A stretch of 64,000 nt of DNA, taken from NCBI GenBank assembly GCA_025210295.1, contig JAOASC010000001.1, forward strand, positions 33,815 through 97,814. Reading direction: 5' to 3'. This DNA comes from Flavobacteriales bacterium. GTDB lineage: Bacteria > Bacteroidota > Bacteroidia > Flavobacteriales_D > Parvicellaceae. The notes beneath the pieces are model-generated. The model saw only the letters and a list, made by a program, of their open reading frames with translations, was not told the origin of the DNA and did not search any database. This document shows, in pieces, positions 25,790 through 34,475 of the stretch. The translations under genes were made by a program, and so were the position numbers. How positions within the stretch are numbered: the stretch's first letter is position 1; every line of letters begins with the position of its first letter.

Positions 25790-26806
25790 ATGAAACTGCT
25801 TAAAGGCCTTGCTGTTTTAAGTGTGATAGCTTTATTGCTAATCAGCTTTAAACCTGTCCCCCTACCTACCAAACATGTATGCACAAGTACTTGGGGATTT
25901 TATGGTCATAAACGTATCAACCGTATGGCTACTTTTAGTTTGCCTCCCGAGTTATTTAGTTTCTACAAAAAAAACATTGAATACGTAACAGAGCATGCCG
26001 TTGATCCTGACAAAAGAAGATATGCTGCAAAAGGAGAAGCGGAACGGCATTATATTGATATTGATCATTATGTTAAACCTGGAGAAGACCCTTTTTTAGT
26101 AATGCCTAGAAAATGGGAAGATGCTGTTGAAAAATTTGGAGAAGACACCTTAAAAGCCTACGGAATAGTTCCTTGGCATTTAGAAGTTATGGTCAAACGG
26201 TTGACCAAAGCTTTTAAAACTAAAAACTTACATCGAATTTTACAATATTCTGCCGAACTCGGGCATTATGTTGGTGACGCTCATGTTCCTTTACATACTA
26301 CTGAAAATTACAATGGTCAACTAACTGGTCAGAAGGGTATTCATGGTTTTTGGGAATCTAGAATCCCTGAAATCTCTGCCAATGATTATGATTACCTAAT
26401 CGGTCGTTGCGCCTATATCGCTGACCCACTCGATAAAGCCTGGGAAATTGTAAAAGAAAGTAGTCAAGCTGTAGATTCAGTACTTACTTTTGAAAAAGAA
26501 TTGACAGCTAGATGGCCTGCAGACCAAAAATATAGTTATGAACATCGTGGACAAGTGATGATGAAAGTATACAGCAAAGAATTTTCAATGGAATACCAAC
26601 GAATGTTAGGAGACATGCAAGAGCGAAGAATGAGGGGTTCTATCTATGTCACTGCTTCATTTTGGTATACAGCTTGGGTAAATGCTGGTCAACCAGACTT
26701 AAGTGACCTCAACGGTGACATTTCTGAAGATATGAAAAAAGAAATGGAGAAAAACGATAAGTATTTTAAGCAAGGAAAAGCCGTTGGTAGAGATTTTGAA
26801 AATTAG
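25790..26806 (+). CDS. Zinc-dependent phospholipase C/S1-P1 nuclease-like exported protein
   Basis: A 338-residue protein with an N-terminal hydrophobic signal (LLKGLAVLSVIALLLISF). After it, WGFYGHKRINRMA supplies the tryptophan and first histidine that ligate zinc in this family. ERHYIDIDHY, then ELGHYVGDAHVPLHTTENYN and HGFWESRIPE supply the remaining His/Asp ligands. The fold is shared by Zn-dependent phospholipase C and S1/P1 nucleases, so the substrate could be a lipid or nucleic acid. It stands alone, divergent from the PorT-like gene over a 184-base region in which no clear promoter was found. Confidence 0.8.
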   Translation: MKLLKGLAVLSVIALLLISFKPVPLPTKHVCTSTWGFYGHKRINRMATFSLPPELFSFYKKNIEYVTEHAVDPDKRRYAAKGEAERHYIDIDHYVKPGEDPFLVMPRKWEDAVEKFGEDTLKAYGIVPWHLEVMVKRLTKAFKTKNLHRILQYSAELGHYVGDAHVPLHTTENYNGQLTGQKGIHGFWESRIPEISANDYDYLIGRCAYIADPLDKAWEIVKESSQAVDSVLTFEKELTARWPADQKYSYEHRGQVMMKVYSKEFSMEYQRMLGDMQERRMRGSIYVTASFWYTAWVNAGQPDLSDLNGDISEDMKKEMEKNDKYFKQGKAVGRDFEN

Positions 26807-27006
26807 AACTTTCAATTGAGCATAATACTTTTTGTGCTTATATCATTATTTAAATACACTGGGGTGTTACACACAATAAGTATTTATTAGATAATATAAT
26901 TTTTACGAATATAATTTGTCGATAATCAAACTCGATTTAATTCAAAATATTCTCAAATATTATTAAAAGTAGGGTATAAAACAGCCACAGATCTTAGCAA
27001 ATGTTT

Positions 27007-27177
27007 TTAAATTGGAAGAGATTTCAGTTTGCTTAACGTTTTTTTCGCCAAATCAACTTTTTCAGGGAACAATTCTTTTCCTTTAATATCTTTGGCAATA
27101 CTAGAAACTCTTTCCTTTGTCGTTTTAGACATAGAAAGAACTTTCGTTGCTTTTAATATTTGTTTTTTACGTTCCAT
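27007..27177 (-). CDS. Small basic helical protein next to the DUF6934-like gene
   Basis: A 56-residue protein from the ATG at 27177; a GTG at 27192 would add five residues but would sit against the hairpin at 27193-27214. It is lysine-rich and helical (MERKKQILKATKVLSMSK), with a second helix EKVDLAKKTLSKLKSL. No family was recognised. It follows the DUF6934-like gene on the same strand with a gap of 47 bases. Small partners next to DUF6934-like genes could indicate a two-gene module, but nothing in the sequence proves a toxin-antitoxin role. Confidence 0.45.
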   Translation of the reverse strand: MERKKQILKATKVLSMSKTTKERVSSIAKDIKGKELFPEKVDLAKKTLSKLKSLPI

Positions 27178-27192
27178 CTTAAGTTTATCCAC

Positions 27193-27214
27193 TGGTGTTC
27201 TAGTTAGAACACCA
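27193..27214. repeat. Palindromic hairpin between the DUF6934-like gene and its small neighbour
   Basis: TGGTGTTCT at 27193-27201 and AGAACACCA at 27206-27214 are perfect inverted repeats with a 4-base loop. No T-run follows on the minus strand, so it is more likely an operator, RNA processing signal or attenuator than a simple terminator. Confidence 0.5.
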
Positions 27215-27224
27215 TAAAATTAGT

Positions 27225-27767
27225 TTATTTTTTCTTAAAAATCAAGATTCCAGTATACTCATTTTTAGGAGTATATTCTACTAAAGTTGGGGGGTCTCCA
27301 TTTATATAGCCAAAAAAGATGTATTCTTTACTTAATTCAAAGAAGTTCCTATCGACATAATATCTGTAAGTTTTAATTCGTCTATTAAAATTCTTACAAA
27401 CATCACCACAATTCTTTGTGCAGTTAACTTCACATAGCTGTTTAAAGTCATCAGCGCTATCACTACCTTGAACCCAAATAGCAGCGTTTTCATTTTCTTT
27501 GAAAAATTTTGACACAGTATTTAAAACTGTACTGAAAACTTTTCTCATATCCCCATTATTGCTATTGATATCGTCAAAAATATTGCCATTTTCTTCATTG
27601 TAATCACCAAATCCTAAATTATAAACTGTTTTCCCATCTATTTCAGTGATAGGGGTATATTCTATAGCCTTGATAATTGACCTTTCTCCTTTGCTTTCAA
27701 ATAAGTATTGGATTTTTCTAGTGTCAGAATCAACTAATTGAGTTTTATAAGCTGGTATGTTGTTCAA
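27225..27767 (-). CDS. DUF6934-like hypothetical protein
   Basis: A 180-residue cytoplasmic protein. YLFESKGERSIIKAIEYTP, VYNLGFGDYNEENG, then a D-D-x-x-S-N-N-G-D segment and NAAIWVQGSDSADD follow the pattern of the Bacteroidota DUF6934 family, where a GFGD and NNGD core is followed by an x-V-x-G-S segment. A cluster of cysteines (CEVNCTKNCGDVC, about residues 111-123) is unusual for the family and could bind metal. The function of DUF6934 is not established. The assignment is from remembered family features and is moderate only. Confidence 0.5.
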   Translation of the reverse strand: MNNIPAYKTQLVDSDTRKIQYLFESKGERSIIKAIEYTPITEIDGKTVYNLGFGDYNEENGNIFDDINSNNGDMRKVFSTVLNTVSKFFKENENAAIWVQGSDSADDFKQLCEVNCTKNCGDVCKNFNRRIKTYRYYVDRNFFELSKEYIFFGYINGDPPTLVEYTPKNEYTGILIFKKK

Positions 27768-27963
27768 TATCTTTCTACTTAATTTACAAAGTTAGTTTTT
27801 TTCTAATAGTCACTAACAAATGTATATAGTTGCTAAACATAATTATAAATCTATCATGTATTCAATTCTAATTTAGTAAAGTCACAGGATATTTCATAGT
27901 CTTTACACTTTTTTTATCATTAAGAAAAATCGTTATTATTAACCACATCTAATATTCCAAAAC

Positions 27964-28350
27964 CTACTCTTCCTCATCCTTAGAAAAGGCTGATGGAAAC
28001 AAATTCACTCCTCTTTTTTCAGCTATTTTCATTAAAAAAGGAATCAATAACGATGAACCAGGTATTAAAAAAAAGGGTACGCCTATCCCCACCATTTTCA
28101 ATAAATCATAGACCTGTTGTTTAAGTTCCTCTTCTTCTTCTTGCTCAACTTTTCCTTCTCTTAAAAATTTTACTAGAATTTTAGAAGCTTCTTTTGTTTC
28201 TTTCGCTTCTGTTCCCATATTATGTAAGAACAAGCGCATGGCCTTAGACGCTTTTTTACTGTTTTCGCCAAGTTTACGGGCAAATTCCTTAGCTCCCCTC
28301 TTCTCCAGAAGGTGTAGCTCCTCTTTTGATAAATCAGCTTTGTCTTTCAT
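27964..28350 (-). CDS. LETM1-like domain protein
   Basis: A 128-residue protein. Two charged helices at the start (LSKEELHLLEKRGAKEF) are followed by EASKILVKFLREGKVEQEEEEELKQQ and LLKMVGIGVPFFLIPGSSLLIPFL. This last segment resembles the amphipathic-to-membrane LIPFLxKxAE-type region of LETM1, a protein that in mitochondria affects K+/H+ balance and ribosome contact. Bacteroidota carry short versions like this. It lies nine bases downstream of the glycoside hydrolase gene and is probably cotranscribed. Function in bacteria is unknown. Confidence 0.6.
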   Translation of the reverse strand: MKDKADLSKEELHLLEKRGAKEFARKLGENSKKASKAMRLFLHNMGTEAKETKEASKILVKFLREGKVEQEEEEELKQQVYDLLKMVGIGVPFFLIPGSSLLIPFLMKIAEKRGVNLFPSAFSKDEEE

Positions 28351-28359
28351 TGGCTCATC

Positions 28360-29445
28360 CTATTTTATAAGGCCCAAGCATATCTTTAATCGGATAATTT
28401 TCATCACAGAATTATAAATCTGTTGACGATAGGCTTCATTGACTTGCATTTCAGCTAGAATTTCATGTACATCCTGTTCCTCCTCTACTGGCATTAATAA
28501 CATATCACAACCTGCTAAGGTTGCCTTAACTCCCGAGTGTTCTATATTACTTACCCCACCCATATTCATCGCATCTGTAATCACTAACCCTTTAAACCCT
28601 AATTCACTTTTTAGCAAATCTGTTACAATAGGTTTTGAACAAGTCGAAGGAAGATCATTTGTCGTATACTTTTTATTATTTTTCACTGCTATATGTGCTA
28701 CCATAATAGAGAGCACCCCATTTTCTATAATTGGCTTATAATTGTCTACCTCTTTCATTTCTCCATCAATATAAACCAACTTTTTATGCGTATCCCCTAC
28801 CACATAACCATGGCCAGGGAAATGTTTAGCTGTAGCTACAATACCATTTTGTTGAGTGGTAGTGATGAATTGATTCGAAAATAGCGTCACAGTATCTCTA
28901 TTCAGTCCAAAGCTACGATTACTTACTGTTTGATTCGGTGAAGCATCAATCACTGGAGCAAAATTTTGGGTAATCCCAATTTGTTTTAAGTCTTTGGATA
29001 TGGTATTGGTCACTTTCTCCACTTCTTCAAGTGTTTGAATTTGATTCGTTTTGGGAACAGGTGTCGATTCTTTGATTTTGTATCGAATTAATGTCGGCTC
29101 AGCATCTGCACTGTATATTGGCAATAAGATATGGTGAGCGTTACAGATACTATCGAATTGTTTTCTATAATTGGTAAAACTTGTAACGGTACCGTTCAGC
29201 AATAAGATCCCACCAACATATCCTTTCTTAGCCAATTCCACAACGTGTTCTGTTGGCTTACCATGCTTTCCTAATGATGGAACAATCATTTGTCCTACTC
29301 TTAGTGTATCCGATAAATTATTAAAAACGGTTTCTGTTTTTGTTCTCAATTCCTGATTATCTGAATAAAAATCTTTTAAGGTAAACGTTTGTGCATGACT
29401 TCCAAGTACAGTAAAAACAATTAATATAACTCCTAATAATTTCAT
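28360..29445 (-). CDS. Glycoside hydrolase family 3 (beta-N-acetylhexosaminidase, NagZ-like)
   Basis: A 361-residue exported enzyme with a signal peptide (LLGVILIVFTVLGSHAQ). KHFPGHG at residues 207-213 is followed by GDTH (D218, H220), the Asp-His dyad used by NagZ-type enzymes as acid/base. The nucleophile is D291 in VITDAMNMGG. These features place it among GH3 beta-N-acetylhexosaminidases that release GlcNAc from peptidoglycan or chitin fragments. The signal peptide indicates a periplasmic rather than cytoplasmic site of action. It is upstream of the LETM1-like gene. Confidence 0.9.
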   Translation of the reverse strand: MKLLGVILIVFTVLGSHAQTFTLKDFYSDNQELRTKTETVFNNLSDTLRVGQMIVPSLGKHGKPTEHVVELAKKGYVGGILLLNGTVTSFTNYRKQFDSICNAHHILLPIYSADAEPTLIRYKIKESTPVPKTNQIQTLEEVEKVTNTISKDLKQIGITQNFAPVIDASPNQTVSNRSFGLNRDTVTLFSNQFITTTQQNGIVATAKHFPGHGYVVGDTHKKLVYIDGEMKEVDNYKPIIENGVLSIMVAHIAVKNNKKYTTNDLPSTCSKPIVTDLLKSELGFKGLVITDAMNMGGVSNIEHSGVKATLAGCDMLLMPVEEEQDVHEILAEMQVNEAYRQQIYNSVMKIIRLKICLGLIK

Positions 29446-29500
29446 AATTTTCTTTTGGGCAAACCGTTATTACGGACAGGCTATCCGCTATATCTTCTTA

Positions 29501-29579
29501 GTTAGTTCTCGATACCGCTCTATTTTTCCAAAATAAAACGACTCGAACACACTAAAAAGGATGCCACTCCTATCCTTTT
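29501..29579. repeat. Intergenic palindromic repeat, copy B, with a downstream hairpin
   Basis: This is part of the 311-base gap 29446-29756, where no gene was found. TTAGTTCTCGATAC at 29501-29514 is identical to 14850-14863, and ACTCGAAC follows at about 29540-29547. A separate hairpin pairs AAAAAGGAT (29553-29561) with ATCCTTTTT (29571-29579). A -7-like TATTTTTG at 29728-29735 lies just before the next gene, with a degenerate TTC 22 bases upstream. Confidence 0.55.
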
Positions 29580-29756
29580 TGCAATCAAATAAACAACTTT
29601 TAATCATACCAAAGCAATGAGACAGAAATAGTATGCAACATTCAAATGTTAACAGCCTTTAAAGCTATCGTTAATAACTTTGTGGATAAGCTCTAAAATG
29701 AATTCGTAAAAAAAGACGTTCAACGGCTATTTTTGTAGTTACAAAATGCGAGAGAT

Positions 29757-30311
29757 ATGCTATCAACATTATTTGGGAGGAAAAAACTGACGGAAGATAA
29801 GATTGCAAATATATTTGTAAATACTTTATTGAATACAGTAGACAATAGTTTTGCTGATATTGCGACTTCTATCATGGTAGATCCTGAATTTGTTCGCCAA
29901 CCTCAAATCGACACTACTGACTCTGATAAGTTTTTAATGATTATTGTTGCGGGTAATTTCAATTACCTTTCTCGCTATTTTTCTGCATTAGAAGAAAGTG
30001 TTTTAAAATCTAAAATAACAGCAAAGTTTGCAACTGTTTTTGGGTTAACTTTTGATGAAATGAAAAAGATCATCAATGATTATCAAGATTTTATTTATCG
30101 TGTTAATCACCCCTCAAAAAACACGTTGTATGGAATGTCTAAGGCAGTCTTTTTTAAATATAAGTTAGGCCAATATCAAGATGAATATTTTGCTCAATTA
30201 AATGCTCCTAACCCACTTTTCTTAAAAAGAATGGATGGCATTATGGAGAACTATGTTTGGAACTGGAGTACTTTTTTAGATAAATATAAATACCAGTTTC
30301 AATCTATCTAA
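29757..30311 (+). CDS. Helical protein of unknown function
   Basis: A 184-residue, probably cytoplasmic protein, mostly helical: TEDKIANIFVNTLLNTVDNSF, SDKFLMIIVAGNFNYLSRYF, then FGLTFDEMKKIINDYQDFI and GIMENYVWNWSTFLDKYKY. No catalytic or metal motif was recognised. It lies four bases before the sulfurtransferase gene and is probably translated from the same message. A -7-like box at 29728-29735 suggests that this is the first gene of the unit. Confidence 0.65.
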   Translation: MLSTLFGRKKLTEDKIANIFVNTLLNTVDNSFADIATSIMVDPEFVRQPQIDTTDSDKFLMIIVAGNFNYLSRYFSALEESVLKSKITAKFATVFGLTFDEMKKIINDYQDFIYRVNHPSKNTLYGMSKAVFFKYKLGQYQDEYFAQLNAPNPLFLKRMDGIMENYVWNWSTFLDKYKYQFQSI

Positions 30312-30315
30312 CTGT

Positions 30316-31131
30316 ATGGATAATGTTGTTTCAACAAAATGGTTATCTGAACACCTCAATGACTCCAATTTAGTTATTTTAGATGCTAGCCAAGCAAACA
30401 ATAAAACAAAACTTAGCCCACAAAATCCCTCATTAAAAATTAAAGGTGCTCTTGGTTTTTCTTTAAAAACTTTTAGCGATTTATCGAGCCCATTTCCCAA
30501 TACCATTCCCTCTCCCAATCACTTTGAAAAAGAAGCTCGTCAATTAGGTATTCATCAGGATAGTATCATTGTGGTATACGACAACCTTGGTATCTATACC
30601 TCTCCTAGAGTTTGGTGGTTATTTAAAGCAATGGGGCATCAAAATGTGGCGGTTCTAAATGGAGGTTTGGATGCGTGGATTCATGAAGAGTTACCTACAG
30701 AATCCATCGAATTAAACAATTCGAGAAAGGCAGGGAATTTTTCAGCTCATTTTAACCCTGATATTGTTCGAAACTTTAAAGAAGTAAAAGCAAACTTAGA
30801 CCATCAAAACGAATTAGTGATTGATGCTAGATCACATGACCGTTTTTACTCTTTAGTTCCAGAGCCAAGAAAAGGATTAAGAAGTGGTACTATTCCCCAT
30901 TCTTTAAATCTCCCCTATACTAAAGTACTTAAAAATGGATATTTCGCTGATCTTAAAACAATCAAAAAGATATTCAGCTCACTACAACTTCCTTCTGATA
31001 AACCGATGGTTTTTTCATGTGGTTCGGGAATTACCGCTTGTATTTTATACTTGGCATATCAACAAATTGCAGCAACAACTCCTCTGGCTATTTATGATGG
31101 CTCCTGGACGGAATGGGGACAAAAATTTTAA
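30316..31131 (+). CDS. Thiosulfate/3-mercaptopyruvate sulfurtransferase (tandem rhodanese)
   Basis: A 271-residue protein with two rhodanese domains: an inactive N-terminal one (LVILDASQANNK to GGLDAWIHEELP) and an active C-terminal one (LVIDARSHDRFYSL). The catalytic cysteine is C235 in VFSCGSGITAC. The CGSGIT loop is closer to the CG(S/T)GVT loop of 3-mercaptopyruvate sulfurtransferases than to the CRKGVT loop of thiosulfate sulfurtransferases. Its job would be to move sulfane sulfur to acceptors such as cyanide or thiols. It lies four bases after a helical protein of unknown function. Confidence 0.9.
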   Translation: MDNVVSTKWLSEHLNDSNLVILDASQANNKTKLSPQNPSLKIKGALGFSLKTFSDLSSPFPNTIPSPNHFEKEARQLGIHQDSIIVVYDNLGIYTSPRVWWLFKAMGHQNVAVLNGGLDAWIHEELPTESIELNNSRKAGNFSAHFNPDIVRNFKEVKANLDHQNELVIDARSHDRFYSLVPEPRKGLRSGTIPHSLNLPYTKVLKNGYFADLKTIKKIFSSLQLPSDKPMVFSCGSGITACILYLAYQQIAATTPLAIYDGSWTEWGQKF

Positions 31132-31220
31132 CCCTACTTTTCAGAAATAATGGTTATATTTGAAAGAAAGATTTCCCCTTACTTTTAAAGTGAAAACACT
31201 ATTTAAAATAAAAGTCAGCA

Positions 31221-31799
31221 ATGAAAAATATAGTCATTATCAATGGCCACCCAGACCCAGAAAGTTTTTGTCATGCACTTGCTCAAGAATATCAAAAAGG
31301 AGCTCAATCAACTGATGCTAACTGTGAATTGGTTAATTTAAGTCAATTAGCGTTTTCTCCTATTTTAAAATATGGATATCGAAAACGTACAGAATTGGAG
31401 CCTGATTTAAAACACACCTGGGATTTAATCCTTGCAGCAGATCATTTAGTTTTTGTTTATCCCAATTGGTGGGGAACATATCCAGCATTATTAAAAGGGT
31501 TTATCGATCGGTTATTTTTACCTGGTTTTGCTTTTGAATATCAAGAAAGATCTCCTTTCCCAAAGCAATTGTTGACAGGAAAGACGGCAAGAATTATCGT
31601 TACAACAGACACCCCAGCCTGGTATTATGCATTGGTTTATCGAAGTCCAGGGCATCATTCCATGAAAAAATCTATTTTGGGTTTTTGTGGAATCAAACGG
31701 GTTAAAATTTCAACTTTTGGAGCCATTAGAAATTCTACATCTGCTCAAAGAAAATCATGGTTGTCAAAAGTTGAACAATTAGGAAGAAAGCAACGATAA
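31221..31799 (+). CDS. NAD(P)H-dependent oxidoreductase (flavodoxin-fold quinone reductase)
   Basis: A 192-residue soluble flavoprotein of the flavodoxin-like fold. It begins IVIINGHPDPESFCHAL and has the family's FMN/quinone motif FVYPNWWGTYPALLKGFIDRLF, followed by LPGFAFEYQ. Members reduce quinones, azo compounds or nitro compounds with NAD(P)H and protect against electrophiles. The Crp/Fnr-type regulator gene starts 18 bases downstream on the same strand, which makes coregulation likely. Confidence 0.88.
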   Translation: MKNIVIINGHPDPESFCHALAQEYQKGAQSTDANCELVNLSQLAFSPILKYGYRKRTELEPDLKHTWDLILAADHLVFVYPNWWGTYPALLKGFIDRLFLPGFAFEYQERSPFPKQLLTGKTARIIVTTDTPAWYYALVYRSPGHHSMKKSILGFCGIKRVKISTFGAIRNSTSAQRKSWLSKVEQLGRKQR

Positions 31800-31817
31800 C
31801 CTCAACCTACTCCTACT

Positions 31818-32447
31818 ATGAAGAATGAATTTGAGCAATTATTTAAAGCCTTACAAATAACAGAAGAAGAGTTAAAATCCAGTATACTTAAAGAAAGTGT
31901 TGTTGAAACTATTCCCAAAAACAGCTTAATTGTTGAACAGGAAAAATACATTAAATGGTTAGCCATTGTGATCGCTGGAAAAGTTAGAGTTTGGCAAGCT
32001 AATGAGGACCGACAAATTTTACTTTATTATGTTACCCCTATACAAACCTGCGTGCTCTCTCTTTCGGCTACCTTTAGAGATTGTAAAAGCATTATTAATG
32101 CCAGAACCACTGAAGAGACAACCATTATAAAAATCCCTGTTAGGTATATAAAGCCATGGAGTTACCAGTATAAATCTTGGAATAAATTTACCACTGACTC
32201 TTTTATTTTTAGTTATGATGATTTACTACATTCTTTTAAAAGTTTGGCTTTTAGTAAAATTGACAAACGGTTATTAAATTACCTCCAGTCCATTTCAAAA
32301 CAGACCAATTCTTCTTTTATTAATTTATCTCATAGTCAACTTGCAAAAGAGCTCGGAACAACTAGAGAAGTCATATCGAAAATCTTAAAACAATTCGAAC
32401 TCTCTGGTTTAGTCCATCTAAAGTTCAAGCAAATAGAATTACGCTAA
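31818..32447 (+). CDS. Crp/Fnr family transcriptional regulator
   Basis: A 209-residue regulator with an N-terminal cyclic-nucleotide-binding-like domain (LIVEQEKYIKWLAIVIAGKVRVW, then PIQTCVLSLSATF) and a C-terminal winged helix. The recognition part is SHSQLAKELGTTREVISKIL followed by FELSGLVHL. The clustered cysteines of FNR-type oxygen sensors are absent, so the signal is not an iron-sulfur cluster. It follows the NAD(P)H oxidoreductase by 18 bases and may control it and the alpha/beta hydrolase downstream. Confidence 0.85.
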   Translation: MKNEFEQLFKALQITEEELKSSILKESVVETIPKNSLIVEQEKYIKWLAIVIAGKVRVWQANEDRQILLYYVTPIQTCVLSLSATFRDCKSIINARTTEETTIIKIPVRYIKPWSYQYKSWNKFTTDSFIFSYDDLLHSFKSLAFSKIDKRLLNYLQSISKQTNSSFINLSHSQLAKELGTTREVISKILKQFELSGLVHLKFKQIELR

Positions 32448-32532
32448 TTTTTTTTTACTTGTATCAAAAGGTACATGTTTTACTGGTGTTCTGATTTTAC
32501 ATTTACGATAAATTAATCACACGATAAAACTT

Positions 32533-33267
32533 ATGAAAAGTAAAGAAATCTACTTGCTAATACACGCTGCTTGGCTAGGTAGTTGGCAATGGCAAAATGT
32601 AACCACAATTCTAGAAAAAAATGGACACACAGTCATTACTCCAGATTTACCAGGACATGGAGCTGATAAAACACCATCAGAAAAAATCACAATGGAGAGC
32701 TATGTTGACTCCATAACTTCCATACTAGACCAACAAAATCAACCTGTAATTTTGGTAGGGCATAGTTTCAATGGAATCACAGTAAGTCGCGTTTCTGAAC
32801 TAAGACCTCAAAAAATCAAAAAGTTAGTCTACCTAGCTGGTTTTTTACTTCCTAAGGGAGGCAGCTTTATTAAAGCTGTCGAGCTCATCAAAGCATCTAA
32901 AGCCGTACAAAACTTTTATTTATCCGACGACCAATTGTATGCATTGGTAAAAGAAGATGAAATTCAAAATGCTTTTGCACATGATATTCCTAAAGAAATA
33001 TTTGATATGGCTAAACCATTCATTGTTCCTGAACCCATTTCACCATTGATGTATCCATTAGAAATATCAGCGGAAAAATTTGAAACCATCTCCAAATACT
33101 ACATAGAATGTACAGAAGATCAAGCACTTCCTATTGAGGCCCAGAAAGCAATGTATAGAGAGCGGGTAAATAAAAAGAACATTTATACTCTGAACAGTAG
33201 TCATACCCCCAATTTTTCTCAACCAGAAGAGCTTGCTTCAATCTTAAGCATAATTTCGGAAGTATAA
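32533..33267 (+). CDS. Alpha/beta hydrolase (esterase/hydroxynitrile lyase-like)
   Basis: A 244-residue alpha/beta hydrolase. LIHAAWLGSWQWQNVTTIL is the oxyanion region typical of plant esterase, methylesterase and hydroxynitrile lyase-like families. The nucleophile is the serine in ILVGHSFNGITVS, an aspartate lies in the ECTEDQALPI region, and the histidine is in SSHTPNFSQPEEL. All three catalytic residues are present. An ester of a small aromatic or signalling molecule is a possible substrate. It follows the Crp/Fnr regulator, with an 85-base gap containing TGTATCAAAAGGTACA that could be a regulatory site. Confidence 0.85.
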   Translation: MKSKEIYLLIHAAWLGSWQWQNVTTILEKNGHTVITPDLPGHGADKTPSEKITMESYVDSITSILDQQNQPVILVGHSFNGITVSRVSELRPQKIKKLVYLAGFLLPKGGSFIKAVELIKASKAVQNFYLSDDQLYALVKEDEIQNAFAHDIPKEIFDMAKPFIVPEPISPLMYPLEISAEKFETISKYYIECTEDQALPIEAQKAMYRERVNKKNIYTLNSSHTPNFSQPEELASILSIISEV

Positions 33268-33398
33268 TGATCTTTCAATAAACAATTAAATCCTCTTAAA
33301 AAAAAAGCTAGTACTCCATTTTAAAAATAATGCCATAAAAACCTTAATTTTGAACATCCAATCAACAGATAACGCACAGTACGAACAGTATAAGAATT

Positions 33399-33893
33399 AT
33401 GAAAAAAATAGGCCTATTTTTTCTTCTAGCCCCCATTATTATTTACACTCAGAAAAAACCATTAGACATCTTTAAACCATTGGTAAATCACACTTGGCAT
33501 GCAGAGGGTAAATGGAATAATGGTAGTCAATTTAAACAAGAAATTACATTTGATTTTTCATTAAAAGACAAGTTAGTTAAAGTTCAAACTTTGGGATATA
33601 CCAATGCTCAGCAAACGGAGTATGGATTAAGGAATGAAGGAATAAGACAATATGACCCTAAATCTAAAGAAATAAAATTTTGGGAATATGATGTTTTTGG
33701 TGGTATAACAGAAGGTGTTGTTATTGCCCAAGAAAAAGATTTAATTTATAAGTATACTTATGGAGGTACGTCTGTAACAGAAATGTGGGTTTATAAAAAT
33801 GAGTTTTCCTATAATTATATCGTAGGGATCTATACAGATGATAAATGGCAACAAAAATTTCTGGAAACTGAGTTTAAACGTAAAATAGATTAA
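33399..33893 (+). CDS. Exported lipocalin-like (DUF1579-type) protein
   Basis: A 164-residue protein with a short signal peptide (IGLFFLLAPIIIYTQ). The rest is beta-rich: LVNHTWHAEGKWNNGSQFKQ, then EIKFWEYDVFGGITEGVV and TEMWVYKNEFSYN. This looks like a small lipocalin or DUF1579-like barrel, commonly involved in binding hydrophobic ligands. No specific family was certain. The RidA gene starts 18 bases after it, so both are likely in one transcript. Confidence 0.55.
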   Translation: MKKIGLFFLLAPIIIYTQKKPLDIFKPLVNHTWHAEGKWNNGSQFKQEITFDFSLKDKLVKVQTLGYTNAQQTEYGLRNEGIRQYDPKSKEIKFWEYDVFGGITEGVVIAQEKDLIYKYTYGGTSVTEMWVYKNEFSYNYIVGIYTDDKWQQKFLETEFKRKID

Positions 33894-33911
33894 ATAGCTA
33901 TAAAAGAGAAG

Positions 33912-34373
33912 ATGATATTAAAAGAAAAACTAGAAGAATATGGATATAAACTTCCCAATACCTCGACTCCGGGCGGAAGTTATAAATCAATAAACATTAG
34001 AGGGGACATCGCTTATATAGCTGTTCAATTTCCTATATGGAATAACGTTTTTAAATACCAAGGAAGATTAGGTGATGAAGTATCGACTGAAGAAGGGTAT
34101 AAAGCTATGGAAATGTGTGCTTTAAATGTTTTAGCCCAAATAGAAGAAAAAATTGGGGTTCACAACATAATAGGCTTGAATCATATTGATGCTTACTTTC
34201 AATCCAGTGAAAACTGGGATGATTCTCCATCAGTTGTTGATGGAGCTTCTGATCTTTTTACTAAAATACTTGGGCCAAAAGGAGAACATTCAAGAGCTAT
34301 ATTTGGAGTGCATAAACTGCCTCGTAACTTTAGTGTAGGACTAACTGCCACTGTTACAATTGGTCAAAAGTAA
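33912..34373 (+). CDS. RidA family protein (YjgF/L-PSP subfamily)
   Basis: A 153-residue protein of the RidA superfamily, which in its typical members hydrolyses reactive enamines or imines. It belongs to the longer subfamily that begins LKEKLEEYGYKLP and contains AYIAVQFPIWNN, then a WDDSPSVVDGASDLF turn and a final HSRAIFGVHKLPRNFSVGLTA. The arginine in SRAIFG matches the substrate-carboxylate-binding arginine of RidA. Whether it keeps deaminase activity is not clear from the sequence. Confidence 0.85.
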   Translation: MILKEKLEEYGYKLPNTSTPGGSYKSINIRGDIAYIAVQFPIWNNVFKYQGRLGDEVSTEEGYKAMEMCALNVLAQIEEKIGVHNIIGLNHIDAYFQSSENWDDSPSVVDGASDLFTKILGPKGEHSRAIFGVHKLPRNFSVGLTATVTIGQK

Positions 34374-34475
34374 CTCGCTTGGTAAACTTTCCTATCACAC
34401 AATAAAAAGAGTCAACGTCCGAATTGCTAGGGGGGGGGCTTAGCAAATACAACTCTAAATTATTCGGTTATCATG

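Noticed and set aside
27193..27214. Hairpin as a rho-independent terminator of the DUF6934-like gene
   Set aside because: No T-run follows on the minus strand and the next gene starts within 20 bases, so it is kept as a palindrome of unknown role.
29553..29579. AAAAAGGAT/ATCCTTTTT hairpin as a terminator
   Set aside because: It lies between divergent genes, so there is no transcript end expected on either strand.
32448..32532. TGTATCAAAAGGTACA as a Crp/Fnr binding site
   Set aside because: Arms are only four to five bases and do not match the consensus well, so it was not listed as a feature.
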